DNA from: Novosphingobium flavum
GTDB taxonomy: Bacteria > Pseudomonadota > Alphaproteobacteria > Sphingomonadales > Sphingomonadaceae
Direction: 5' to 3'
Length of the DNA stretch: 64,000 nucleotides
NCBI RefSeq assembly: GCF_014230315.1
Contig: NZ_JACLAW010000008.1
Location: forward strand, 1-64,000
Below, piece after piece: positions 16,985 through 26,197 of this stretch (positions are counted from its first letter, which is position 1; each line of letters begins with the position of its first letter). A program made the translations under genes and the position numbers. Under the pieces are notes generated by a model, which was not told the DNA's origin, made no database searches, and saw only the letters and a list, made by a program, of their open reading frames with translations.

Positions 16985-18538
16985 TCAGGCGTGAAGCGGC
17001 TTGAGCACGTCCGAGTGGCCGGCCAGTTCGACCTGCCGGCCGTTCGAGCGGCGCCGCGACAGCCATTCGCGCAGGGTCTGGGCAGTCGTATGGTCGATCC
17101 CGTGGACCGACCTGAGGTCGAGCTTCACGTCGTGGTGATCGGGGATCGTGTCGAGCGCCGAGTTGAGGCGGACCAAGCCGAGGAACGTCGCAGCGCCCTC
17201 CAGCTTGAGTTCGGTCGCCTCGCCTTCGTGCTCGCGCGCGACCTTGAGGTTGAGCCCGCGCCGGTGCGGCACGAGTTCGACCAGCGAGAGGGCGAGGCCG
17301 GCAAGGACCCCGGTCAGCAGATCGGTGGAAACCACGAGCGCGAAGGTGATGGCCCAGATCGCCGCCGGAAGCGGACCGTACTGGTGCAGCAGGTGCTTCA
17401 CGTCGTCGATCTTGACGAGGCGCCAACCGGTCACAACCAGCACGCCGCCGAGAGCGGCCATCGGAATCTCGCGCAGCAGCCAGGGCAGCAGGGCGACGAA
17501 GCCGAGAATCCACGCGCCGTGGAGGATGGTCGAGATGCGGGTGCGGGCACCGGCCTGGACGTTGGCCGAGGAGCGCACGATCACCCCGGTCATCGGCAGG
17601 CCGCCAAACAGGCCGCACAACAGGTTGCCCACGCCCTGGGCGCGCAGCTCCTTGTTGTACTCCGTCCGCTCCCCGTCATGCATTCGGTCGACTGCCGCAG
17701 CCGAGAGCAGGGTCTCGGCGCTGGCGATGAATGCCATCGCCACGGCCGAGATCAGCAGGCCCGGCAGGAGGGCCGTATCGGCCAGAGGCGCGAACAGGTC
17801 TGCCCCCGGCATGCGGAAGGCGGCGGCGATCGATTCGGGAACCGCGACGCGGGTCACGTCGAGCTTGAGGGCAAAGGCCAGCAGGGTGGCCGCGGCCACG
17901 CCGAGGAGGGCGCCGGGAACCAGCGCAAGGCGAGCGGGGCGCAACTTTTCCCAGCCGACCATGACGACCATGGTGATCAGGCCGAGCACGATCGCGAGTT
18001 CGGACTGGCTGGGGTTGTCGAGCGAGATTCCGGTGATGCGGCCCGGAATGGCGGCGAGGTTCTGCAGGCCGCTGGAGAGCGGGCGCGCGTCGAACAGGAT
18101 GTGGAACTGCCCGAGCACGATCAGCGCGCCGATCCCGGCGAGCATGCCGTGGACCACGGCCGGCGAGATCACCCGGAAAACGCCGCCGAGCTTGAGCGCC
18201 CCGGCGGCGAACTGGATCGCGCCGACCAGGACCAGAACCGGAAACAGGGCGGCAAGGCCGTATTGGTTGACGAATTCGAAGACGATCACGGCAAGGCCCG
18301 CCGCCGGGCCGCTGACCTGCAGCGGCGATCCGGCGAGAGAACCGACCACGAGCCCGCCGATGATCCCGGTTACCAGGCCCATTTCGGCCGGCACGCCCGA
18401 GGCGATGGCAATGCCCATGCACAGCGGCATGGCGACGAGGAATACGACGACCGAGGCGGTGAAATCGCGGGCGAGGTGAGCGAAAGGCCCCCTTTGGACG
18501 GCGCCGGCGGCGTTCATGGTGTTGGCGGTCCCGCTCAT
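16985..18538 (-). CDS. SulP-family anion transporter with STAS domain
   Basis: A 517-residue inner-membrane transporter. The N-terminal two thirds have ten or more hydrophobic segments with the SulP pattern LVTGIIGGLVVGSLAGSPLQ then VSGPAAG. The C-terminal ~80 residues are a STAS domain (ATFLGLVRLNSALDTIP, KLDLRSVHGIDHTTAQTL). Its start overlaps the stop of a beta-carbonic anhydrase gene by four bases. That coupling suggests the substrate is bicarbonate, the two proteins working together in inorganic-carbon or pH handling. Sulfate cannot be excluded from sequence alone. Confidence 0.88.
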   Translation of the reverse strand: MSGTANTMNAAGAVQRGPFAHLARDFTASVVVFLVAMPLCMGIAIASGVPAEMGLVTGIIGGLVVGSLAGSPLQVSGPAAGLAVIVFEFVNQYGLAALFPVLVLVGAIQFAAGALKLGGVFRVISPAVVHGMLAGIGALIVLGQFHILFDARPLSSGLQNLAAIPGRITGISLDNPSQSELAIVLGLITMVVMVGWEKLRPARLALVPGALLGVAAATLLAFALKLDVTRVAVPESIAAAFRMPGADLFAPLADTALLPGLLISAVAMAFIASAETLLSAAAVDRMHDGERTEYNKELRAQGVGNLLCGLFGGLPMTGVIVRSSANVQAGARTRISTILHGAWILGFVALLPWLLREIPMAALGGVLVVTGWRLVKIDDVKHLLHQYGPLPAAIWAITFALVVSTDLLTGVLAGLALSLVELVPHRRGLNLKVAREHEGEATELKLEGAATFLGLVRLNSALDTIPDHHDVKLDLRSVHGIDHTTAQTLREWLSRRRSNGRQVELAGHSDVLKPLHA

Positions 18539-19230
18539 TCGGCCGCCTCCGCCTGGTGGTCATTTCCCCAGCCGCGCCGGCTGGCGGGCACGGCCACCGG
18601 CAGCGGCGCGTCCTCGCGCAGCGGCTCGAAGCGCCCGGTCATCCCGTCGAGCCCCAGCACCTGTCCGGCGCCAATATCGACGAACCAGCCGTGAAGCGAC
18701 ATGGCACCTTCCGCGATCGCGGCGGCAACCGAGGGATGAGTGCGCAGGTGGTTGAGCTGGGCGATCACGTTTTCAAGGCTGAGCTGGCGGATGCGCTGGC
18801 TGCCCTCGAGATGGCCGTGGCAGGTGTCTACCACATGGGCAGCGGCCGTGCCGTGGCGCAGCCACGCGGCAACATTAGGCATGCCGCCGAGCTTGGAAAG
18901 GTCGGACAGCCCCTTCATCGCGCCACAATCGGAATGGCCGCAAACGATGATGTCGCGCACGCCCAGCGCCGCCACGGCATATTCGACGGTGGAGGAAACG
19001 CCGCCGTTCATCGTGGCAAAAGGCGGGACTATGTTGCCGGCATTGCGGCAGACGAACAGCTCGCCCGGCTCGGCCTGCAGGATCTGCTCGGGCACGATCC
19101 GCGAATCCGCGCAGGAGATCATCAAGGCCTTGGGCGCCTGGCCCTCGCTCGACAGCTTGTGAAACAGTTCGCCGCTATTGGGGAACACGGTCTTCTCGAA
19201 GCTGAAAACACGTCCGATCAGTTCGTTCAC
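18535..19230 (-). CDS. beta-class carbonic anhydrase
   Basis: A 231-residue cytoplasmic zinc enzyme interconverting carbon dioxide and bicarbonate. The ligands are visible: Cys40 with the Asp42/Arg44 dyad (SCADSR), and His99 and Cys102 (VCGHSDCGAM). The start is GTG 19230 (NELIGRVFSFE follows), with AGAGGT seven bases upstream; the in-frame ATG at 19248 lacks a ribosome site. It is the first gene of a two-gene operon with the overlapping SulP transporter, to which it probably supplies or from which it receives bicarbonate. Confidence 0.93.
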   Translation of the reverse strand: MNELIGRVFSFEKTVFPNSGELFHKLSSEGQAPKALMISCADSRIVPEQILQAEPGELFVCRNAGNIVPPFATMNGGVSSTVEYAVAALGVRDIIVCGHSDCGAMKGLSDLSKLGGMPNVAAWLRHGTAAAHVVDTCHGHLEGSQRIRQLSLENVIAQLNHLRTHPSVAAAIAEGAMSLHGWFVDIGAGQVLGLDGMTGRFEPLREDAPLPVAVPASRRGWGNDHQAEAAE

Positions 19231-19367
19231 GGTTGCACCTCTGGGCAAATGGAGAATCCGGGCATGACCCGGATCGATGGTGCCAATGTGCGAGGTGGAC
19301 CTGTCGTGCGTTGTGCGGCGACGTTACGAATTGTTGCTTTGCAGCAGGCTGCGGCGAGCCGATCGTA

Positions 19368-20717
19368 TCAGGCGGCGGACTGAGCGGCGATGACGTTGCC
19401 GGGGAGAACCAGGGTTGCGGCCAGGCCGCCGCCGGAGCGGTTGGCCAGCACCAGCTGCCCGCCTTCGGCCCGCACCGCGCGGTCGACGATGGCAAGGCCG
19501 AGGCCCATACCGGCCGTATTGCGGGCGCGGGTCTCGTCAAGCCGGGCAAAGGGGCGGGTGACGGCCTCTAGCTGGTCTGTCGGAATCCCGGGGCCGCGAT
19601 CGAGGACGGTCAGCTCGATGCCCTCTCCGGCCCGGCTCAGCACGACTTCGGCATTGCCGCCATAATGGAGCGCGTTGCTGACGAGGTTGGCAACCGCGCG
19701 GCGCAGGCTGACCGGGCGCGCCTTGATCAGCAGCGATTGCGGCCCGGCATAGGACGCATCGCCGCCGAAGTCGTGAGCCTCGTCGATCTGGTTGCGGGCG
19801 AGGGCGGCAATGTCCATCAGCTCCGGCTCGCCTTGGTCCTGCCCAGTCTCGACGAAGGACTGGAGTGAGGCCAGCAGTTCGGCCATCTCGGCAATGTCGG
19901 AGGCCATCTCGGACCGCGAGCCCTCATCCATCTTTGCGCCGTCCAGCCGAAGCTGCAGCCGGGAAAGCGGCGTGCGCAGGTCATGGCCGATCGCCAGCAG
20001 GTTCTGGGTGCGGCTGGCCAGCAGGTGCTGGATGCGTTCGTGCATCCGGTGGAAGGCGTCGACCAGCTGGCGCACTTCGCTCGACCCGGCGAGTGGCAGG
20101 GGATCGAAATCGTCGGTACCGACCTGCCGCGTGGCGACGACCAGCCGGGTCAGCGGGCGGAAGCTTGTCCGCACAAGCCACCAGGCGAGGGCCAGCAGGA
20201 AGATGAGCGGTAGCGAGAAGCGCAGCAACTGCCCGGCATTGAGCGTCCAGTTGACCGGGCTGGACGAGCGGAAACCGAGAGTAGTACCGTCGGGCAGGAC
20301 CATGGAGCCGCCGATCCCGCCGCCGCTGGCGAGCGGCTGGAGGGTGATGCGCAGGCTGGCTGCGGAAAGCTCGGGCTCTACGGCTACGATCTGGTCGCGC
20401 AGGTTGGGCAGGCGCAGCGCATTGTCGGCGCCTCGCCGCCCGCCCGGCCAGACGATTTCGAAATGCTCGGTGCTGAGCTGGCGGGCAACCTCACCGCGCT
20501 GGGCGGGGCCGGCGGCGGCGGTCAGCCGGCGGGCGATGACGAGGTGCTCGCCAAGGCGCGAGGCTTCCTCGTTGTTGACGGTGAAATTGTTTGTGCGCAC
20601 GAACAGCGCGGTGTTGGCCGCGAAATCGACCACCAGCAGCGCCGCCACGATCGCGAAAAGCCGCCCTGCAAGGCTGATCCGGTCACGCAGGGCCACGAGG
20701 GCCGAGCGCAGGGTCAA
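19368..20717 (-). CDS. sensor histidine kinase, EnvZ-like
   Basis: A 449-residue membrane kinase. TM1 is near residues 16-38, a periplasmic region follows, TM2 lies around 165-185 and a HAMP-like linker ends near 235. The phosphoacceptor is His245 (GHDLRTPLSR). The ATPase part shows the N box (NLVSNALHYG), G1 (LDRGPGIP) and G2 (TAGMGLGLAIV). The start appears to be TTG 20717, overlapping the response-regulator stop by four bases; a GTG eight codons... further in could also serve. It forms a two-component pair with the gene just upstream. The signal is unknown. Confidence 0.88.
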   Translation of the reverse strand: MTLRSALVALRDRISLAGRLFAIVAALLVVDFAANTALFVRTNNFTVNNEEASRLGEHLVIARRLTAAAGPAQRGEVARQLSTEHFEIVWPGGRRGADNALRLPNLRDQIVAVEPELSAASLRITLQPLASGGGIGGSMVLPDGTTLGFRSSSPVNWTLNAGQLLRFSLPLIFLLALAWWLVRTSFRPLTRLVVATRQVGTDDFDPLPLAGSSEVRQLVDAFHRMHERIQHLLASRTQNLLAIGHDLRTPLSRLQLRLDGAKMDEGSRSEMASDIAEMAELLASLQSFVETGQDQGEPELMDIAALARNQIDEAHDFGGDASYAGPQSLLIKARPVSLRRAVANLVSNALHYGGNAEVVLSRAGEGIELTVLDRGPGIPTDQLEAVTRPFARLDETRARNTAGMGLGLAIVDRAVRAEGGQLVLANRSGGGLAATLVLPGNVIAAQSAA

Positions 20718-21523
20718 GATCGGTCGACCTTGGCGGTGAACATGTAGCCCACGCCGCGCACTGTGCGAATTAGCGGCGTATCGTGGGCCGCGCCAAGCTT
20801 GGCGCGCAGGCGGCTGACCAGCACGTCGACGCTGCGATCGGACGATTCTCCAAGCCGCGCGCGCGACAGCTCGATCAGCCGCTCGCGCCCGATTACCCGT
20901 TGGGGCTGGCTGACGAAGGCGCTCAGCAGGTCGAATTCGGCACTGGTCAGTTCGACCTGCAGGCCGGAAGGCGCGCGCACTTCGCGCCGCGAGCGGGAAA
21001 GGGTCCAGCCTTCGAAAGTGACGTTCCGGTCGGCCGGTTCGGGCTGGTGGCGGACCTCGCCCTTGTGGCGGCGCAGCACGGCGCCGATCCGCGCCACCAG
21101 TTCGCGCGTGTTGAACGGCTTGGGCAGGAAATCGTCGGCCCCCAGTTCGAGGCCGATGATGCGGTCCTCCTGTCCGCCGCGCGCGGAAACGAAGATCACC
21201 GGCACGTCCTGGGTCTGGCGCAAGCGGCGCAGGATGTCGAACCCGCTGGAGCCGGGCAGCATGATGTCGAGCAGGATGACGTCGAAGGCTTCATTCTCGA
21301 GCGTGACCCACATTTCCGCTCCGGTGGCGACGGCCGAGACCTCGAATCCGTGTTCACGCAGGTTGCGCGTGGTCAGAGTGCGCAAGGGGCCGTCATCCTC
21401 AACGAGAAGGATACGGGATGCGGTTACCGGGCTGTCGTACAAGTTTTCCTCGCAGAACGGACGGTCCGCCTCTTGCGGCCGTTGCGGCTGGCCGGGTCTC
21501 CCCGAATCCTGCATGTTGCTCAT
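20714..21523 (-). CDS. OmpR-family response regulator
   Basis: A receiver domain (LLVEDD; phosphorylated Asp86 in VILLDIMLPG; Lys in LPKPFN) is followed by a C-terminal OmpR winged helix (DRSVDVLVSRLRAKL, RTVRGVGYMF). Counted from ATG 21523 it has an unusually long ~35-residue tail before the receiver. A TTG at 21442 with GAGG upstream would give a more usual OmpR length, and ATG 21568 is the longest choice. Its stop overlaps the kinase start, so the pair is co-translated. The target genes are unknown; the neighbouring carbonic anhydrase/SulP unit is one candidate. Confidence 0.85.
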   Translation of the reverse strand: MSNMQDSGRPGQPQRPQEADRPFCEENLYDSPVTASRILLVEDDGPLRTLTTRNLREHGFEVSAVATGAEMWVTLENEAFDVILLDIMLPGSSGFDILRRLRQTQDVPVIFVSARGGQEDRIIGLELGADDFLPKPFNTRELVARIGAVLRRHKGEVRHQPEPADRNVTFEGWTLSRSRREVRAPSGLQVELTSAEFDLLSAFVSQPQRVIGRERLIELSRARLGESSDRSVDVLVSRLRAKLGAAHDTPLIRTVRGVGYMFTAKVDRS

Positions 21524-21604
21524 CGCCTCAATGCGTTGCGAATGTCGCACGGCAATATCACAAAACATTTCTGTACGGCAGCATGCACTTGGCTTCTGCC
21601 GGGA

Positions 21605-22321
21605 TCAGGCCGCGGGGCGCATTTGCCGCGCCGAAAGGAAGGTCTGGATTCGCTCCAGCGTGTTGGTCAGATGAACGCGCATTGCCTGTTCCGCGCGTTC
21701 GGGGTCGCGCGCGCGCACTGCCTCGCAAATGCCGAGATGCTCCGGCAAGGTGACGAACAGCGGTTCGTCGAGTTGGGCGATGATCGTGTTCTGGCACCAG
21801 TGGACGAGCTCGCCCAGTTCCTCCAGCAGCTTTGCCAGCCGGGCATTGCCACACCATTTCTGCGCGATCGAATGGATCAGCGCATCGACCTTGCGCAGCA
21901 GCCGCTCCCGCTCGCGCGGGTCGGTGGTCGTGCCGGCGTCAGTATAGAGGCCGATCGCGCGGACGATCTCGTGCTCGGGAATGTCCGGGGTGGCAAGGCG
22001 GATCGCGGCACATTCGAGCGCTATGCGGACATCGAAGATATCCCTCACTTCCTTGGGTCCCAGTTCGGCCACGAATACGCCGCGCCGCGCGCGGACCTTG
22101 AGGAAACCCTGGGTTTCCAGGTTCTTGGCGGCATCACGCACCGGCGTGATGCTGACGTCCCAGAGCGCGGCATAGGCGGCGAGATCGACCCGGGCGCCGG
22201 GCAGGAGCCGGGCCGAGAAGATCTCCCGAAGCAGGGCCTCGCCGACGGACTCCGCAAGGCTGCGCTGGGCGATAGGTTCGGGCCTTGGCCCTTTCCCACG
22301 GGATATGATGCCCTTGTCCAT
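21605..22321 (-). CDS. GntR-family regulator with FCD domain
   Basis: A 238-residue regulator. The winged helix (residues ~20-85) contains LREIFSARLLPGARVDL and the recognition region VSITPVRDAAKNLETQGFL. The C-terminal all-helical FCD ligand domain has the metal-binding pattern DALIHSIAQ with His further on (VRVHLTN region). It is divergent from a carboxylesterase gene 226 bp away, whose upstream DNA carries palindromes, so it probably represses that esterase and perhaps the hydrolase block beyond. The ligand is likely an organic acid, as in most FCD regulators. Confidence 0.87.
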   Translation of the reverse strand: MDKGIISRGKGPRPEPIAQRSLAESVGEALLREIFSARLLPGARVDLAAYAALWDVSITPVRDAAKNLETQGFLKVRARRGVFVAELGPKEVRDIFDVRIALECAAIRLATPDIPEHEIVRAIGLYTDAGTTTDPRERERLLRKVDALIHSIAQKWCGNARLAKLLEELGELVHWCQNTIIAQLDEPLFVTLPEHLGICEAVRARDPERAEQAMRVHLTNTLERIQTFLSARQMRPAA

Positions 22322-22419
22322 TGCTTGCCCCCCGGTGCCATTTGCTTGGCGTGCCGGCCTTTCGCCGCCGGATCTGTGCTGGATAACGCGCGAGGCGGCA
22401 GCGGCACAACTTTAAAATG

Positions 22420-22445
22420 TGATGCATCAGGCACGCGAGTGTGCC
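22420..22445. promoter_or_regulatory. candidate GntR operator palindromes
   Basis: TGATGCATCA (22420-22429) is a perfect 10-bp palindrome, directly followed by GGCAC-N6-GTGCC (22430-22445). Both sit between the divergent GntR and esterase genes, about 100 bp from either start. FCD-type GntR proteins bind short palindromes of this kind. Confidence 0.5.
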
Positions 22446-22547
22446 ATTCGCCCGAAGCTTGCCGCTCATTCAATTTATCACCCGGTCGGCGCCGGCCGGG
22501 TCTACAGCTCGGGGAGAAGGCCGATCACGGCCAGCGAGGGAGAGGGC

Positions 22548-24233
22548 ATGTCGAAATATCGGGACCACTTGTTGCTGTTTGCCGGGGTGGCTGCGTTACA
22601 GTCCCTGCCGCTCGGCGCGCAGGAGCGCGCTGGCCCGGTCGTCGCCGTGACCGGCGGGCAGGTCCGGGGTGACTTCATGCCGGGGCCGGGAGGCGCCGCC
22701 TTCAAGGGGATCCCCTATGCCGCCCCGCCGATGGGCGACCTGCGCTGGCGTGAGACACGGCCACTCAAGCCGTGGCGCGGAGTACTGGCGGCCGGGGTCT
22801 ATCGTCCCGGTTGTGGGCAGATGGACCCCGCCACCAAGCAGGCTGGGGAGGATTGCCTGTTTCTCAACGTCTGGTCGCCCGAGTGGCCGGCCAGGACCAA
22901 GAAGCCGGTAATCTTCTGGATCAACGGCGGGGAACTGTTCGGGGGGTCGGGCGCGCTGAAGCCCGGTTCGGAAAGCCTCGCCCGCCAAGGGGTTGTGCTG
23001 GTCAGCGCCAATTACCGGGGAACCCTGCTGGGCATGATGGGGCATGCTGAACTGGCCGCGGAATCGCCGCATCGCTCCTCGGCCAACTACATGCTGCACG
23101 ACCAGGTTGCCGTGCTTAACTGGATCCACCGCAACATCGCCCGCTTCGGCGGCGATCCGGACAACGTGACGATCTTCGGTCAGTCGGGCGGAGGGCATTC
23201 GGTCTCGATGCTGCTTGCCTCGCCGCTGACCAAGGGCCTCGTCCACCGCGCGATCATCGACAGCGGGGCGCCGATGCAGGTGCCGCGGCCCTATGTGACG
23301 CGGCAGGAGCTTGAACAGATCGGCACGGTCACCGCCGAGGTGCTCCATGCGCCGAAGACCGATACGATCAGGTATCTTCGCGCGCTTCCGGCGGCGCAGG
23401 TCGTTGCTGCCATGCCCGAGGTTCGCGCGCGCTTGCTGGCCATGGGCGGCGAGGCCTACGACGAGGGCACGGACGGCTATGTGATCCCGGTTCCGCCGGG
23501 CGAGGTCTGGGCCGCCCATAACGAACACCACGTGCCGTTGATCATTGGCAGCACCTCGCAGGATACGGCGGGCACGATCCGTGGCGTGGCCGTGCCCGGC
23601 CCGGGCGCGTCGATCGAGGCCGTGGCGGCGTGGAAGAAGGAGGCGCTCGAACTGTTCTACGGCAAGGACGCGGATCTGCTCGAGGCGGCGACGCGGATTT
23701 ACGGTCTGCGCGGCAAGCCGGACGAGCAGACGGACTATGCGCCCTATGGCACGCAGGTCCAGCAACTCGGCACCGATCTCAACCACCGCTGCGGCACGAT
23801 CTACTCGGCCGCGCTGCACAGCAAGGTGGCGCCGACCTGGCTGTTTGAGTTCTCGCGCACGACGCCGGGCAAGCTGCCGGTCCACAGTTCAGAGCTGCCT
23901 TATCTCTTTGGGCATGATGACCTGCCCGATGCCGCGGCGCGGGCCTATTCCGGAATGATGCAGCGCTACTGGGTCAATTTCGCGCGGAGCGGCAATCCCA
24001 ACGGGCCGGGGCTGCCGCAATGGCCGGGATACGAGCCCACAAGCCGGGCCTCCATCGAGTTCGCCAATGAAGGGCCCGTGGTGCGCAAGGGAATGCGGGT
24101 TGCGGCCTGCGCCCCCTACGAGGCGAAGCTGGCCCGCGATCCGCGGCCGTTAACCGGTGGGTTGGGGACGTGGATCCGTGGCCCTGCGATCACGGTCAAC
24201 ACGGAAGCTGCGACCCCGCGCCGGCCGGAGTGA
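22548..24233 (+). CDS. type-B carboxylesterase, secreted
   Basis: A 561-residue serine hydrolase of the carboxylesterase type-B/cholinesterase family. ATG 22548 has a GAGGG ribosome site, and the signal peptide ends at LGAQ. Family blocks are FKGIPYAAPP, EDCLFLNVWSPEW and NGG for the oxyanion hole. The nucleophile is Ser213 (FGQSGGGHS, the bacterial GQSGG form rather than GESAGG), with catalytic His446 (VHSSELPYLFG). It is closely related to the protein at 33938. It probably cleaves an ester substrate in the periplasm. It is alone in its direction, divergent from a GntR gene. Confidence 0.9.
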   Translation: MSKYRDHLLLFAGVAALQSLPLGAQERAGPVVAVTGGQVRGDFMPGPGGAAFKGIPYAAPPMGDLRWRETRPLKPWRGVLAAGVYRPGCGQMDPATKQAGEDCLFLNVWSPEWPARTKKPVIFWINGGELFGGSGALKPGSESLARQGVVLVSANYRGTLLGMMGHAELAAESPHRSSANYMLHDQVAVLNWIHRNIARFGGDPDNVTIFGQSGGGHSVSMLLASPLTKGLVHRAIIDSGAPMQVPRPYVTRQELEQIGTVTAEVLHAPKTDTIRYLRALPAAQVVAAMPEVRARLLAMGGEAYDEGTDGYVIPVPPGEVWAAHNEHHVPLIIGSTSQDTAGTIRGVAVPGPGASIEAVAAWKKEALELFYGKDADLLEAATRIYGLRGKPDEQTDYAPYGTQVQQLGTDLNHRCGTIYSAALHSKVAPTWLFEFSRTTPGKLPVHSSELPYLFGHDDLPDAAARAYSGMMQRYWVNFARSGNPNGPGLPQWPGYEPTSRASIEFANEGPVVRKGMRVAACAPYEAKLARDPRPLTGGLGTWIRGPAITVNTEAATPRRPE

Positions 24234-24258
24234 TCCGGGCCGGCCGCCCGGCCGCGCC

Positions 24259-24939
24259 TCAGCGCGCGGTCAGGCGGACCTGGTCGATCGTCGCGCTCTC
24301 GACCACCTCGGGATTGTGGGCCGAAAGGAACAGGCCGAGGTAGATTTCCTCCGGCAGGGCCAGTTCGGTTGTACGGGTCAGGTCGGGCTTGCCTGGGGCG
24401 CGAAGCACGATCGTGAAAAGGTTGCCGCGGCGCTCGAGATGCACCGACTGCGGAACGGTCGGCGCCGGGGCGGGGGCGGGCGTACCAGCCGCTTCAGGCC
24501 CGCGCGGCTCAAGCTCGGAAATTGTTGTGGGCCCGCCATCGGCCTGCCGCACGACCGCAGAGCGCGGCCCGTCTCCCATCACTGTCGCGTCGATGTGAGC
24601 TGCACCTTCGCCAAGGCTGGCGCGGGCCATGATGCCGCCCTTGCGGTGCGGCGTAATGCCCGGTCCGGTGAAGGCCACCCGCGCATCCATGGCGAAATCC
24701 CCCTTCACCTTGCGCCAGACGAAGTGGAACTCGTCGCGCGTGCGCGCCACGTTGTAGCCACCGGACTTGATCGCATAGCGCCCCCGCGAAAAGGTCACGC
24801 CGCCGGCCAGCTTGGGATTGCCGACATCCGATTGGCCGTCGAAAATACCGATCTTGGCGGGCTTGGCTGGGGCGGCAAGGGCCGGTGCTGCGAGGGTGAC
24901 GGGAGCCAGCAGCAGGGCGGCGAGCAGCAAGGGACGCAT
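24259..24939 (-). CDS. secreted DUF1349-like (concanavalin-fold) protein
   Basis: About 226 residues from ATG 24939 (MRPLLLAALLLAPV), with GGAG nine bases upstream and a signal peptide ending at ALAA. Starts at 24948 and 24969 are possible, the last overlapping the PepSY stop by four bases. The segments EFHFVWRKVKGDFAMDARVA and GGIMARASLGEGAAH are typical of DUF1349/laminin-G-like jelly-roll domains that bind or accompany carbohydrate or other ligands. An Ala/Pro linker splits the domain near residue 150. It is the last gene of the minus-strand hydrolase operon. Confidence 0.7.
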   Translation of the reverse strand: MRPLLLAALLLAPVTLAAPALAAPAKPAKIGIFDGQSDVGNPKLAGGVTFSRGRYAIKSGGYNVARTRDEFHFVWRKVKGDFAMDARVAFTGPGITPHRKGGIMARASLGEGAAHIDATVMGDGPRSAVVRQADGGPTTISELEPRGPEAAGTPAPAPAPTVPQSVHLERRGNLFTIVLRAPGKPDLTRTTELALPEEIYLGLFLSAHNPEVVESATIDQVRLTAR

Positions 24940-24965
24940 CGGTTTCATCTCCACGGCAAAAGCGG

Positions 24966-26174
24966 TCATTTCCAGATCAGGGCGCCGCGGCCCGTACGCC
25001 GCCGCCGGGTCCAATCCTGATAGTACATTACGAGGCCCGAAATCGCGAGGTAGCACATGGCGAGCGCGCCGAGCGTGATCAGCCAGCGGCCAGCCATGCC
25101 AAGGGAATCGCCGCGATGCAGGCGCTTGAGCACCTGATTGCCTTCCCATTCGAAGACGTAGCCGACGTCGGGATAACCCGGTTCCGACATGGTCATCCGC
25201 GCGCCGGTCTTGGCGTTGAACACGAGCTGGGTCGTGTCCGCGTCTGCTGCGACGATCACGCCTTGGGCATAGCCGGCGAAGTAGCGCAGGCGCAGCACCT
25301 TCAGCGCCGTGTCCGGCTCGGCGCGGTGGAAGGCATCGATCGAGGTGCTTGCCATCGACGCCAGTTCGCCGTCACTGAGCGGCGATGACATGTCCTTCTG
25401 CTCCGGGCTCTTGCCGGGGTGGCCGACGATCAGCCAGTGGATGTTCTGCCCGACATTGTTGATCGAGAGCAGCAGCCCCGTCACCAGCAGCCAGACGAGC
25501 AGGGCGGCCGAGCCGAGCGACAGCCAGCGGTGCAGTTGCCGCCACCAAGAGCCGCCTTTCCAGAACAGGTCGTTGCGCTTCATCTTGGCCCGCGCCCGGT
25601 AGACGCGGTAGTAGTGGATGAAACCGGTCACTGTCAGGATCGCCAGCGCGATCCCGCTGATGAGGTCGAAAGTGGTCGACCACGATCCGATCGGGATGAA
25701 GGCGAAGCGGTGCAGCCGCTTGAAGGTCTGCCGGGGCGCGGCGAATTCATAGGGCAGTGGCGGCGGCGGCAGGAACTTTTCGGGCAGCGGCGTGCCACTG
25801 GCGAGATCGAAAATGAGGTGTTTGTCGCCCATCTGCACATGGCCGGCCGGAACCGTGCCGGCCATGCGCAGTTCGACCAGCTTCATCGGCGCGCCGGGCG
25901 CGGCTTTGCGTCCGAGGGCCGCTGTCTTCTCGAGTTCGCTTGCGTAGTCGATCCCGCCGGGCAGGGGGGCGGCCGCAAAATCCGGCGCCTGCCGCACGAG
26001 GAAGTTTGGCGGCCCGGCATGGTGCTGCCACATCTTTTCCATGTCCGGATCGGTAGCCGGGGCGTGAGTCACCAGCGCACGCATGTCGGCGAGCTGGATG
26101 CCGGTTCCGGTCCAGATGATGTGGACGACGAGGAGCGCCGTCAGGAGTGCACAGAGGCGGTGCCAGCGCAGCAT
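24966..26174 (-). CDS. PepSY-domain transmembrane protein
   Basis: A 402-residue inner-membrane protein with four transmembrane helices and PepSY-like periplasmic regions. Histidines flank the helices (MLRWHRLCALL, GFIHYYRVYR, RQLHRWLSLGS, LKRLHRGDSLGMAGRW), as in the PepSY_TM proteins often encoded near TonB receptors and thought to reduce imported metal complexes. ATG 26174 has GGAGG nine bases upstream; upstream in-frame codons encode an Arg/Pro-rich stretch and are rejected. It lies between the esterase-D gene (23 bp) and the DUF1349-like gene in one operon. A reductase role is inferred. Confidence 0.82.
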   Translation of the reverse strand: MLRWHRLCALLTALLVVHIIWTGTGIQLADMRALVTHAPATDPDMEKMWQHHAGPPNFLVRQAPDFAAAPLPGGIDYASELEKTAALGRKAAPGAPMKLVELRMAGTVPAGHVQMGDKHLIFDLASGTPLPEKFLPPPPLPYEFAAPRQTFKRLHRFAFIPIGSWSTTFDLISGIALAILTVTGFIHYYRVYRARAKMKRNDLFWKGGSWWRQLHRWLSLGSAALLVWLLVTGLLLSINNVGQNIHWLIVGHPGKSPEQKDMSSPLSDGELASMASTSIDAFHRAEPDTALKVLRLRYFAGYAQGVIVAADADTTQLVFNAKTGARMTMSEPGYPDVGYVFEWEGNQVLKRLHRGDSLGMAGRWLITLGALAMCYLAISGLVMYYQDWTRRRRTGRGALIWK

Positions 26175-26197
26175 GATTGAACCTCCCTTGCTTGGGA

